A stretch of 6,094 nt of DNA from Lachnospiraceae bacterium (GTDB lineage: Bacteria; Bacillota_A; Clostridia; Lachnospirales; Lachnospiraceae), in NCBI GenBank assembly GCA_009774655.1, contig VSOD01000259.1, positions 1 through 6,094 of the forward strand, read 5' to 3'. Made by a program: the position numbers and the translations under genes. The notes below the pieces were generated by a model, which was not told the origin of the DNA, searched no databases, and worked only from the letters and a program-made list of their open reading frames with translations. Positions 1-6,094 of this stretch are shown piece after piece (positions within the stretch are counted from its first letter, which is position 1; each line of letters opens with the position of its first letter).

Positions 1-45
1 TCTTACTAATATATAACGATACAGCGTTTTATTCAGGTCTTTCAG

Positions 46-624
46 ATGAAGATTCTGGGAATTCCCGAGGAAGAAAGTCTGAGGGCGATCTATATGGTCG
101 CCGATGCAGAAGAGGAGCAGCAGCGTAACAGGCTGCTTACCGGGGCGGAACCTATCCTGCTTGCATCTGCGGAAGATACGGCGGCAGGAGCGGAAGCGGC
201 GGCGGAAGCTGCTGCGGAAGAAAACCCGGAGGCGGAAGACAATTATACAAACGGGCGGATGGAGATTTTCAGGGCTTATTATAAGAACCTGAACAAGATC
301 GGCCATGATGATATGGGTATTATGGAGCCGGACGGGAATTTCCTTGTCCATGCCCACAATATTTATCTGCAGGTTGCCTACGACCACGGTATCTATGTGG
401 GGGCGGCTTTTATCCTGCTGGGGCTGGGCACCCTGATCCAGGCGGCGGTTTATTTTTACAGGCACAGGGAGGATCGGGTCTGTGCGGCGCTGCCGCTGGC
501 GATCCTGATCCTGTTTGCAGTGGCAGGGCTGACGGAGTGGATCTTCCATCCCTGCTGTCCGATCGCGTGCTGCCTGTTGTTGGTATTGGGGCCGCTTCTT
601 ATCGACAGCCGGAAGGCGGTGTAG
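46..624 (+). CDS. O-antigen ligase/Wzy-type polymerase, C-terminal part (5' incomplete or interrupted)
   Basis: Likely a multi-pass membrane protein that polymerises or transfers lipid-linked oligosaccharide on the outer face of the membrane. What is seen is only the C-terminal part. Residues 70-85 (NGRMEIFRAYYKNLNK) and 101-115 (VHAHNIYLQVAYDHG) resemble the large outer loop of Wzy_C/O-antigen-ligase proteins, where an H-x-HN motif is typical. Three hydrophobic segments follow (about 116-138, 145-162 and 168-186). Full-length members usually have about ten or more membrane segments and 400 or more residues, so most of the protein is missing. The ATG at 46 has no convincing ribosome binding site and is probably not the true start. 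The same frame is closed by TAA at 7-9, so the gene may be frameshifted, degenerate or started elsewhere. Residues 42-65 are an unusual Ala/Glu-rich run. The stop lies 7 bases before the dehydratase gene. Family call is fairly sure; integrity is not. Confidence 0.68.
   Translation: MKILGIPEEESLRAIYMVADAEEEQQRNRLLTGAEPILLASAEDTAAGAEAAAEAAAEENPEAEDNYTNGRMEIFRAYYKNLNKIGHDDMGIMEPDGNFLVHAHNIYLQVAYDHGIYVGAAFILLGLGTLIQAAVYFYRHREDRVCAALPLAILILFAVAGLTEWIFHPCCPIACCLLLVLGPLLIDSRKAV
169..240 (+). repeat. Low-complexity Ala/Glu-coding tract in the ligase/polymerase loop
   Basis: Repeated gcggaa/gcggcg triplet units encode an acidic Ala/Glu-rich run (about residues 42-65 of the fragment) just before the conserved loop of the ligase/polymerase. 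Such a tract can vary in length by slippage and is probably an extracytoplasmic spacer. The repeat units are imperfect (gcg, gca, gct and gga are mixed in), so it is not a clean tandem repeat. Confidence 0.45.
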
Positions 625-631
625 TCTGGTT

Positions 632-2533
632 ATGGAAAAAAGTGTGGAAAAGAAGAGAAAACCTTTTAATGCGAAATTATTTTACAGGAGAACGGCGCTC
701 ATCATCTATGATGTGATCAGCATTATCATCGCCAGTTATATGGCGATCCTGTGGCGTTACGATTTTCATATTGATTCGATTCCGGATCATTTCATGCGTC
801 CTATTGAGCGATTTTTGCCGATCAATATTCTTTTGACGCTGATCATCTTCTATATCATGCATCTGTACAGCAGTCTGTGGGCTTTTGCCGGGGAGACGGA
901 GCTGCAGAATATCGTGGTGGCGTGCGTGATGTCAATGGTGGCCGGTGCGGTCGGCCTGCAGTTTTTTAAGATAACGACCCAGGCGGTGCCGAGAAGTTAT
1001 TATATGGCCTATCTGGCGGCGCTGGTGGTCTGTATTTTTGCCAGTCGTTTTTCCTACCGGTTTTTCCGGGGGCTTAAGCATAAGCAGCAGAACAAGAAGA
1101 ATCTGATCTCCGTGATGGTGATTGGCGCGGGAGAGGCGGCGAATCTGATCATCAAGGAGATCGTGAACAGCAACTTTTCCACGATGGTCATCAAGTGTAT
1201 CATCGACGACGACAAGGGGAAATGGGGCAAGTTCATTCAGGGCATCAAGGTGGTAGGCGGACGTGATAAGATCGTGGAGTGCGCCGATGTCTATGATGTG
1301 GATGAGATCATTGTGGCCATGCCCTCTGCACCGAGGACAGAGATCAGGGAGCTTTTGGAGATCTGTAAGGATACGAACTGCAAGCTGCGTTCACTGCCCG
1401 GTATGTACCAGCTGGTGAACGGGGAAGTGAGTGTGAGCAAGCTGCGGGACGTGGAGGTGGAAGATCTGCTGGGACGGGATCCGATCACGGTGGATATGGA
1501 CTCCATTCTCGGCTATGTGCAGGGCAAGGTGGTGCTGGTCACCGGCGGCGGCGGTTCTATCGGCAGCGAGCTGTGCCGGCAGATTGCCGCGCATAAGGCA
1601 AAACAGCTGGTGATCGTGGATATTTACGAGAATTCGGTTTATGATATTCAACAGGAGTTAAAGAAAAAGTATCCGGAACTGGATCTGGTGGTGTTGATCG
1701 CTTCGGTGCGCAATACCAACCGGATGAACTATATCTTTTCCCAGTACAGACCGCATATCGTCTATCATGCGGCGGCCCACAAGCATGTGCCGCTGATGGA
1801 GGACAGTCCCACAGAGGCGGTGAAGAACAATGTGTTCGGCACCTTCAAGACGGCCCAGGCGGCGGCGATGAGCGGTGTGCAGCGGTTCGTCATGATCTCC
1901 ACGGATAAGGCTGTAAATCCGACCAATATCATGGGGGCCAGCAAGCGGATCTGTGAGATGATCATCCAGACTTTTGACAAGCATTACAATACGGAATTTG
2001 TGGCGGTACGTTTCGGGAACGTGCTCGGCAGCAACGGCAGCGTGATCCCGCTGTTCCGCAGGCAGATCGCAGCCGGCGGCCCGGTTACGGTAACGCATCC
2101 TGATATCATACGTTATTTTATGACGATCCCGGAGGCTGTTTCGCTGGTCCTGCAGGCAGGGGCTTACGCTAAGGGCGGTGAGATCTTCGTGCTGGATATG
2201 GGAGAGCCGGTGAAGATTTTGACGCTGGCGGAGAATCTGATCAAGCTCTCCGGCTTCCGCGTGGGAGAAGATATCAAGATCGAATTCACGGGGCTGCGGC
2301 CGGGTGAGAAACTTTATGAAGAGCTTCTGATGGAAGAAGAGGGCATGAAGGATACGGCCAACAGGATGATTCATATCGGCAAACCGATTGAGCTGGATGA
2401 GCAGGAGTTTTTCATGCAGTTAAAGGAGTTGAAGGATGAGTGCCAGATCGAGAATTCGAATATCAGGCCGCTGATCAAAAAGATTGTGCCGACCTACCAT
2501 ACGCCGGATGAGAGCGGGAATGCGGTATGGTGA
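632..2533 (+). CDS. Membrane-anchored nucleotide-sugar 4,6-dehydratase (FlaA1/CapD/PglF/WbpM family)
   Basis: Predicted to convert UDP-GlcNAc to UDP-2-acetamido-2,6-dideoxy-4-keto-hexose with bound NAD, at the inner face of the membrane. The 633-residue length is usual for the long form. Four hydrophobic segments lie at about 21-41, 61-80, 92-112 and 121-139. A first Rossmann-like domain follows (VMVIGAGEAA, 161-170). The catalytic extended-SDR domain begins at about 298 with TGGGGSIGSEL (304-314). Further family motifs are HAAAHKHVPLMED (379-391), STDKAVNPTN (423-432), RFGNVLGSNGSV (460-471) and TGLRPGEKLYEELL (553-566). Met434 stands where classical SDRs have the catalytic Tyr, with Lys438 four residues on; this Met-for-Tyr change is normal in long-form WbpM-like enzymes. 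The ATG at 632 follows the previous stop by 7 bases and has only a weak, distant GGAAGG (611-616), so translation may be coupled. The aminotransferase downstream is the expected next enzyme. The exact sugar product is inferred. Confidence 0.93.
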   Translation: MEKSVEKKRKPFNAKLFYRRTALIIYDVISIIIASYMAILWRYDFHIDSIPDHFMRPIERFLPINILLTLIIFYIMHLYSSLWAFAGETELQNIVVACVMSMVAGAVGLQFFKITTQAVPRSYYMAYLAALVVCIFASRFSYRFFRGLKHKQQNKKNLISVMVIGAGEAANLIIKEIVNSNFSTMVIKCIIDDDKGKWGKFIQGIKVVGGRDKIVECADVYDVDEIIVAMPSAPRTEIRELLEICKDTNCKLRSLPGMYQLVNGEVSVSKLRDVEVEDLLGRDPITVDMDSILGYVQGKVVLVTGGGGSIGSELCRQIAAHKAKQLVIVDIYENSVYDIQQELKKKYPELDLVVLIASVRNTNRMNYIFSQYRPHIVYHAAAHKHVPLMEDSPTEAVKNNVFGTFKTAQAAAMSGVQRFVMISTDKAVNPTNIMGASKRICEMIIQTFDKHYNTEFVAVRFGNVLGSNGSVIPLFRRQIAAGGPVTVTHPDIIRYFMTIPEAVSLVLQAGAYAKGGEIFVLDMGEPVKILTLAENLIKLSGFRVGEDIKIEFTGLRPGEKLYEELLMEEEGMKDTANRMIHIGKPIELDEQEFFMQLKELKDECQIENSNIRPLIKKIVPTYHTPDESGNAVW

Positions 2534-2535
2534 AA

Positions 2536-2541
2536 AGGAGG
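2536..2541 (+). promoter_or_regulatory. Ribosome binding site of the aminotransferase
   Basis: A perfect AGGAGG overlaps no start codon and lies 6 bases before the ATG at 2548 and 9 before the ATG at 2551. The in-frame ATG at 2527 lies upstream of this site, inside the end of the dehydratase gene, and is therefore an unlikely start. Confidence 0.8.
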
Positions 2542-2547
2542 GGATTT

Positions 2548-3690
2548 ATGATGGACAGAAAGAGAATCTACTTATCATCGCCCACCATGCATGGTGAGGA
2601 ACAGAAATATGTGCAGGAGGCATTCGATACCAACTGGGTAGCGCCTTTGGGGCCGAATGTGAATGCTTTTGAGCAGGAGATCGCGGCGTATACGGGCTGC
2701 GGACATGCCGCCGCCCTGAGTGCGGGGACGGCGGCCATCCATATGGCGCTTAAGCTGCTTCGTGTGGAGCGGGGAGATGTGGTGTTTGTGTCGGATCTGA
2801 CTTTTTCGGCATCCTGCAACCCGATCATTTACGAAAACGGGACGCCGGTGTTTATTGATTCGGAGCCGGACACCTGGAACATGTCGCCGCAGGCGCTGCG
2901 GCGGGCTTTCGAGAAGTATCCGCACCCGAAGGCGGTGATCTGTGTGCATCTTTACGGGACGCCGGCGAAGCTGGACGAGATCATGGCGATCTGCGAAGAG
3001 CATCAGGTGCCGCTTGTGGAAGACGCAGCCGAGTCGCTGGGCAGTACCTACCGGGGCAGACATACGGGAACATTTGGAAAATACGGGATTTATTCATTTA
3101 ACGGGAATAAGATCATCACGACGTCCGGCGGCGGCATGTTTGTGTCGGCCGAGGAAGCGGCGGCGAAGCGGGTGACCTTTTTTGCCACCCAGTCCAGAGA
3201 TCCGGCCAGACACTATCAGCATTCCGAGATCGGATACAATTATCGGATGAGTAATGTCACGGCGGGTATCGGCAGAGGACAGCTGCTGCACCTGGAGGAG
3301 CATAAGAAGCGGAAGCAGGAGATTTACAGGCAGTATCAGGCGGCTTTTGCGGATGTACCGGAGATCAGCATGAATCCCCTCAATCCGGACGGAGACGCGA
3401 ACTGCTGGCTGTCGGGGATGCTGATTGCAAAAGAGAGTAAAGTAACACCTGATATGGTAATGGATGCACTGGAAGAGATCAATGCAGAGTCCAGGCCGAT
3501 CTGGAAGCCGATGCATATGCAGCCGGTGTTTGCGGGGGAGGATTTCATGCCCCATTATGAGGACGGGCGAAGCGTGGGAGAGGATGTCTTTGCGAGAGGA
3601 CTGTGCCTGCCGAGCGATATTAAGAATACGGATGAGGATATGGAATTGATCATCCGGACGGTGAGGGAGTGTTTTGCAGGATATGTATGA
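2548..3690 (+). CDS. DegT/DnrJ/EryC1/StrS PLP-dependent sugar aminotransferase (PglE-like)
   Basis: Predicted to transfer an amino group, normally from glutamate, to C4 of the UDP-4-keto-6-deoxy-GlcNAc made by the preceding dehydratase, giving UDP-4-amino-4,6-dideoxy-GlcNAc. The 380-residue length fits the family. From recalled sequence it parallels Campylobacter PglE: the N-terminal LSSP-x-MHG-x-E and WVAPLGPNVNAFE, HLYGTPAK (134-141), VEDAAESLGS (157-166), and YSFNGNKIITTSGGGM (182-197). Lys188 in that last motif is the expected Schiff-base lysine and Asp159 the residue that contacts the PLP pyridine nitrogen. SRPIWKPMHMQPVF (315-328) is the conserved C-terminal substrate region. The start at 2548 (or 2551) is chosen for its AGGAGG; the longer ATG at 2527 would overlap the dehydratase and put the ribosome binding site inside the gene. 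The 3' end overlaps the next small gene by 8 bases. Family is certain; the substrate is inferred from context and resemblance. Confidence 0.93.
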   Translation: MMDRKRIYLSSPTMHGEEQKYVQEAFDTNWVAPLGPNVNAFEQEIAAYTGCGHAAALSAGTAAIHMALKLLRVERGDVVFVSDLTFSASCNPIIYENGTPVFIDSEPDTWNMSPQALRRAFEKYPHPKAVICVHLYGTPAKLDEIMAICEEHQVPLVEDAAESLGSTYRGRHTGTFGKYGIYSFNGNKIITTSGGGMFVSAEEAAAKRVTFFATQSRDPARHYQHSEIGYNYRMSNVTAGIGRGQLLHLEEHKKRKQEIYRQYQAAFADVPEISMNPLNPDGDANCWLSGMLIAKESKVTPDMVMDALEEINAESRPIWKPMHMQPVFAGEDFMPHYEDGRSVGEDVFARGLCLPSDIKNTDEDMELIIRTVRECFAGYV

Positions 3691-3922
3691 GTTAAATGAG
3701 CAGGAGAAGAAGCAGATCTGTGACGAGATAGCGCAGTTTTTCAGGGAGGAGTATGATCTGGAGCTGGGGATCATCGGGACTGGGAATATATTGGATTTCT
3801 TTCAGGGAGTACTGGGCTGCAGGGTCTATAATAAGGCGCTGGATGATGCGAAGAAATTCTATGAGAAGTATGCGGACAATATGGAGACCGATTATTATGC
3901 ATTGTATCGGGATGTGAGATAG
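3683..3922 (+). CDS. Small DUF2164-like protein
   Basis: A 79-residue acidic protein without signal peptide or membrane segment. Its layout resembles DUF2164 as I remember it: an N-terminal helix rich in E/K/Q leading to I-x-x-FF-x-E-E-x-D, then LGIIGTGNILDFFQGVLG, then VYNKALDDAKKFYEK. The spaced E-x-D-x-x-x-G, LDFF and YN-x-A elements support this, but no alignment could be run. No function is established for the family that I know of. The ATG at 3683 overlaps the aminotransferase stop by 8 bases; an in-frame TTG at 3674, with GGGAG at 3665-3669, would add three residues and is a real alternative. Base composition is like its neighbours, so it appears to be a true operon member and not an insertion. 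A regulatory or adaptor role in glycan synthesis would be speculation. Confidence 0.75.
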   Translation: MYELNEQEKKQICDEIAQFFREEYDLELGIIGTGNILDFFQGVLGCRVYNKALDDAKKFYEKYADNMETDYYALYRDVR

Positions 3923-3962
3923 AAGCGGGGATCTGGAGACAATGTGAGCGGGGGTTACTTGC

Positions 3963-3967
3963 AGGAG
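3963..3967 (+). promoter_or_regulatory. Ribosome binding site of the sugar-phosphate transferase
   Basis: AGGAG lies 7 bases before the ATG at 3975, in the 52-base gap after the DUF2164-like gene. A closer AGAAGG follows it directly. The gap holds no hairpin with a T-run, so I see no terminator between the two genes. Confidence 0.65.
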
Positions 3968-3974
3968 AGAAGGT

Positions 3975-4616
3975 ATGTATAAGCATTTTGTAAAGAGGGG
4001 GCTGGATTTTCTGCTTTCGCTGTGCGGGATCATCGTGCTGAGTCCGGTGCTGGCGGTGCTGTGGGTGCTGGTGCGGGTGAAGCTGGGGAGTCCGGTGCTG
4101 TTTAAGCAGGAGCGGCCGGGGAAGGGCGAACGGATCTTTACGCTCTGTAAGTTCCGGACGATGACGGACGAGAAGGATGCGCAGGGCAATCTTCTGCCGG
4201 ATGCGGTGCGGCTTACGAAGTTCGGCAGATTCCTGCGGGGGACGAGTCTGGACGAGCTGCCGGAGCTTTTTAATATTTTGAAGGGGGATATGAGTATCAT
4301 AGGGCCGAGGCCGCTGCTGGTATCGTATCTGCCTTATTACACCGAACAGGAGAAGCTGCGGCACAGTGTACGGCCGGGGCTGACGGGGCTGGCGCAGGTC
4401 AGCGGCCGGAATTTCCTTGACTGGGACAGGCGGCTTGAGAAAGATGTGGAATATGTTAAGAATCTTTCGTTTGCAATGGATCTGAAGGTGCTGTGGATGA
4501 CGGTGCAGACGGTTCTCGGGCATTCTGAGGAGGTGGCCGAGGATACCAATGCGGTGGAGGGCAACTTTGCAGAGATTCGTAAGAAGCGGCTGGAGGAGAC
4601 GGGCAGGCTGCGGTGA
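3975..4616 (+). CDS. Undecaprenyl-phosphate sugar phosphotransferase (PglC-type monotopic phosphoglycosyl transferase)
   Basis: Predicted to start glycan assembly by moving a sugar 1-phosphate from its UDP donor to undecaprenyl phosphate at the inner face of the membrane. The 213 residues match the short, minimal PglC-like form of the bacterial sugar transferase family, which lacks the extra N-terminal membrane region of WbaP-type enzymes. A single hydrophobic re-entrant segment lies at about 11-35 with Ser23-Pro24 as the helix break. Then come FKQERPGKGERIF (43-55), KFRTMTDEKDAQGN (59-72), the catalytic Asp93-Glu94 in SLDELPELFN, GDMSIIGPRPLL (104-115) and RPGLTGLAQVSGRN (133-146). These motifs align by eye with recalled C. 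jejuni PglC. Given the dehydratase and aminotransferase upstream, the donor is probably a UDP-4-amino-4,6-dideoxy-GlcNAc derivative; UDP-Gal, UDP-Glc or UDP-GlcNAc cannot be excluded from sequence alone. Confidence 0.93.
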   Translation: MYKHFVKRGLDFLLSLCGIIVLSPVLAVLWVLVRVKLGSPVLFKQERPGKGERIFTLCKFRTMTDEKDAQGNLLPDAVRLTKFGRFLRGTSLDELPELFNILKGDMSIIGPRPLLVSYLPYYTEQEKLRHSVRPGLTGLAQVSGRNFLDWDRRLEKDVEYVKNLSFAMDLKVLWMTVQTVLGHSEEVAEDTNAVEGNFAEIRKKRLEETGRLR

Positions 4617-4634
4617 TGTATGCAGCACAGAAAT

Positions 4635-4638
4635 GGAG
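4635..4638 (+). promoter_or_regulatory. Ribosome binding site deciding the ATP-grasp start
   Basis: GGAG lies 8 bases before the ATG at 4647 but only 2 bases before the ATG at 4641 and downstream of the ATG at 4620. This favours 4647, whose product begins directly with the first beta strand (MNLLILSAG). Confidence 0.6.
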
Positions 4639-4646
4639 ACATGGAT

Positions 4647-5630
4647 ATGAATTTATTGATCTTGAGTGCGGGGACGCGGGATAAGGTCGTGCAGTATTTT
4701 AAAAAGGAGCTGGGGGACAGGGGGCGTGTGATCGCCACGGACTGCAGCAATCTGGCGCCGGCCGTCTATGAGGCGGACGCGTTCTATCTGGTGCCGAGGA
4801 TCACAGCGCCGGACTATCTGGATGTGATCCTGGATATTTGCCGAAAAGAAAAGATAACAGGTGTTTTCTCATTGATCGACCCGGAACTCAGCCTGCTGGC
4901 GAAGGAGCGGGAGAAGTTTCTGGCAGTGGGAACGACGCCGATCATATCGGATTATGATCTGGTGGAGACCTGTTTTGATAAATACAGGATGTATGAGCTT
5001 TTGCAGAAGATGCAGATCCCGACCGGGAAATGTTATCTGGACAAGGAGGCATTTTACCGGGCGGTAGAGTGCGGGGAAATTTCCTATCCGGTCTTTGTGA
5101 AGCCGGTGAGGGGCAGTGCCAGTCTGCACATCAATAAGGTGGGCAGCGCGAAAGAGATCGAAGTGCTGTTTGACCTGTATGACGACCTGATGATACAGGA
5201 GTATATGGACGGGCAGGAATACGGCGCGGACGTCTACATGGATATGATCTCCGGCAGGTGCACTTCCATCTTTGTGAAAAAGAAGATCAAGATGCGGGCG
5301 GGAGAGACGGATAAGTCGGTATCTTTTAAGGATGAGAAACTGTTTGAGCTGATCAGGCATTTCGCGGAGACCTGCGGGTTTTGCGGGATGATCGATATTG
5401 ATATATTTGAGATTGACGGCGTTTATTATATTTCCGAGGTGAATCCGCGGTTCGGCGGCGGCTATCCCCACGCCTACGCCTGCGGGGTGAATATGCCGGC
5501 AGCCGTGTTCCGGAATCTGGCAGGACAGGAGAATGCGGTGGAGATCGGGGCGTATGCAGAGAATATCTGCATGATGAAATACAATGAGATCGCGATCCGG
5601 GACATGAGCGGGACCAGGATCGTGCCTTAA
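4647..5630 (+). CDS. ATP-grasp domain ligase (carbamoyl-phosphate synthase-like)
   Basis: ATP-grasp enzymes activate a carboxylate as an acyl phosphate and join it to an amine or thiol. The 327 residues show an N-terminal Rossmann-like pre-ATP-grasp domain (MNLLILSAGTRDKV, then D-C-S-x-LAPAVYEAD), an ATP-grasp A region starting near 111 (DKYRMYELL), the ATP-binding lysine region PVFVKPVRGSAS (148-159, Lys152), the QEYMDGQEYGADVY hinge and metal-facing part (184-197), and the ISEVNPRFGGGYPHA signature (262-276), in which Glu264 and Asn266 are the expected Mg-binding residues. No signal peptide or membrane segment is present, so it is cytosolic. Its place between the sugar-phosphate transferase and a glycosyltransferase suggests that it modifies a sugar or the lipid-linked glycan, for instance by adding an amino acid to the free amino group. 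That substrate is inference. In-frame ATGs at 4620 and 4641 would lengthen it by 9 or 2 residues but have poorer ribosome binding sites. Confidence 0.85.
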   Translation: MNLLILSAGTRDKVVQYFKKELGDRGRVIATDCSNLAPAVYEADAFYLVPRITAPDYLDVILDICRKEKITGVFSLIDPELSLLAKEREKFLAVGTTPIISDYDLVETCFDKYRMYELLQKMQIPTGKCYLDKEAFYRAVECGEISYPVFVKPVRGSASLHINKVGSAKEIEVLFDLYDDLMIQEYMDGQEYGADVYMDMISGRCTSIFVKKKIKMRAGETDKSVSFKDEKLFELIRHFAETCGFCGMIDIDIFEIDGVYYISEVNPRFGGGYPHAYACGVNMPAAVFRNLAGQENAVEIGAYAENICMMKYNEIAIRDMSGTRIVP

Positions 5631-5651
5631 GGATAAGAAGAATGGAGCGGC

Positions 5652-6094
5652 ATGAGAAAAGTATTGATCTTAACGAATTCTTCCGGCGGGCTGTATGACT
5701 TTCGCAATGAGTTCGTGCTGGCTTTGCTTGGGGAGTACCAGGTTTATATCAGTATGCCGGACGACGTGAAGGAAAAGGAGCTGGCGGCGCAGGGATGCCG
5801 GATCGTGAAGACGGCGATCAACCGCCGGGGCATCAATCCGCTGGAGGATCTGAAGTTGTACCGGACTTACAGCCGGATGATGAAGGATATAAAACCGGAT
5901 CTGGTGGTGACTTATACGATCAAGCCGAATATTTACGGTGGATTTGCGGCGGGGATGAGAAAGATTCCGTATATCGCCACGATCACCGGGCTGGGCGGCG
6001 CTTTTGACCGCACGGGAATGCTTTTGAAGCTGATCGTTACCATGTACCGGACGGGACTGCGGAAAGCGGCCTGTGTTTTTTTCCAGAATGAGGA
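5652..6094 (+). CDS. GT4-type glycosyltransferase, N-terminal part (cut by window edge)
   Basis: The frame stays open for 147 codons to the right edge. The visible part is the N-terminal acceptor-side domain of a GT-B glycosyltransferase, resembling the GT4 members of polysaccharide loci: MRKVLILTNSSGGLYDFRNE at the start, a YQVYISMP strand, RRGINPLEDLKLYRTYSRMMK (about 58-78), KPDLVVTYTIKPNIYGGFAA (81-100) and IPYIATITGLGGAF (105-118). This resembles recalled PglA, which adds the second sugar to lipid-linked bacillosamine, though the same pattern occurs in many EPS glycosyltransferases. The nucleotide-sugar-binding half, with the expected E-x7-E motif, is outside the window. The ATG at 5652 follows GGAG (5644-5647) by 4 bases and the previous stop by 21 bases, so it is probably co-transcribed. 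It would transfer a sugar to the undecaprenyl-linked product in the cytosol; donor and acceptor cannot be told from this part. Confidence 0.87.
   Translation, partial: MRKVLILTNSSGGLYDFRNEFVLALLGEYQVYISMPDDVKEKELAAQGCRIVKTAINRRGINPLEDLKLYRTYSRMMKDIKPDLVVTYTIKPNIYGGFAAGMRKIPYIATITGLGGAFDRTGMLLKLIVTMYRTGLRKAACVFFQNE

Noticed and set aside
7..24. AT-rich TAATATATAAC stretch resembling a -10 promoter element
   Set aside because: No matching -35 can be judged at the window edge and the downstream frame is only the tail of a membrane protein, so a promoter here is not supported.
1658..2374. A long open frame (238 codons) on the - strand
   Set aside because: It lies entirely opposite the conserved catalytic domain of the dehydratase, its product is rich in His/Arg/Leu with no recognisable motif, and it is a composition-driven shadow.
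3923..3974. Possible terminator or regulatory element in the 52-base gap
   Set aside because: No stable hairpin followed by a T-run is visible; the gap contains only the ribosome binding site for the next gene.
3771..4628. A long open frame (285 codons) on the - strand
   Set aside because: It is antisense to the DUF2164-like and sugar-phosphate transferase genes; the product is a Pro/His/Gln-rich string without domain features.
5795..6007. A short + strand frame of 70 codons
   Set aside because: It is a different frame inside the glycosyltransferase, whose own frame carries clear GT-B family sequence through the same region.

Overview
The window is a single-strand, tightly packed stretch of a cell-surface polysaccharide (EPS/capsule or glycan) locus; every supported gene reads on the + strand. 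Strong AGGAGG-type ribosome binding sites, mid-range GC with many GGG/CGG/AGG codons, and the membrane-bound dehydratase plus short PglC-type transferase suggest a Firmicute, most plausibly a gut Clostridia/Lachnospiraceae member. That placement is an inference from style, not from a marker gene.

Layout: (1) the C-terminal part of a Wzy/O-antigen-ligase-type membrane protein, with its 5' side missing or interrupted (to 624); (2) a long membrane-anchored FlaA1/CapD/PglF-type nucleotide-sugar 4,6-dehydratase (632-2533); (3) a DegT/DnrJ/EryC1/StrS PLP aminotransferase closely resembling PglE (2548-3690); (4) a small DUF2164-like protein overlapping the end of the aminotransferase (3683-3922); (5) a PglC-type phosphoglycosyl transferase (3975-4616); (6) an ATP-grasp ligase (4647-5630); (7) the N-terminal part of a GT4-type glycosyltransferase that runs off the right edge (5652-6094). 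Gaps are 52 bases or less, and I see no terminator, so one transcript is likely. No stretch above 300 bases lacks a gene, and there are no RNA genes, IS elements or CRISPR arrays.

Working together: the dehydratase would convert UDP-GlcNAc to the 4-keto-6-deoxy sugar. The aminotransferase would place an amino group at C4. The phosphoglycosyl transferase would load the resulting amino-sugar phosphate onto undecaprenyl phosphate, glycosyltransferases would extend it, and the Wzy/ligase-type protein would polymerise or transfer the flipped product. This matches the first steps of the Campylobacter Pgl (bacillosamine) route, but the PglD acetyltransferase is absent from the window. An ATP-grasp ligase sits where a tailoring enzyme would be expected, so amino-acylation or other ATP-driven acylation of the 4-amino group is a testable alternative. 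The DUF2164-like gene inside the operon is the least explained element.
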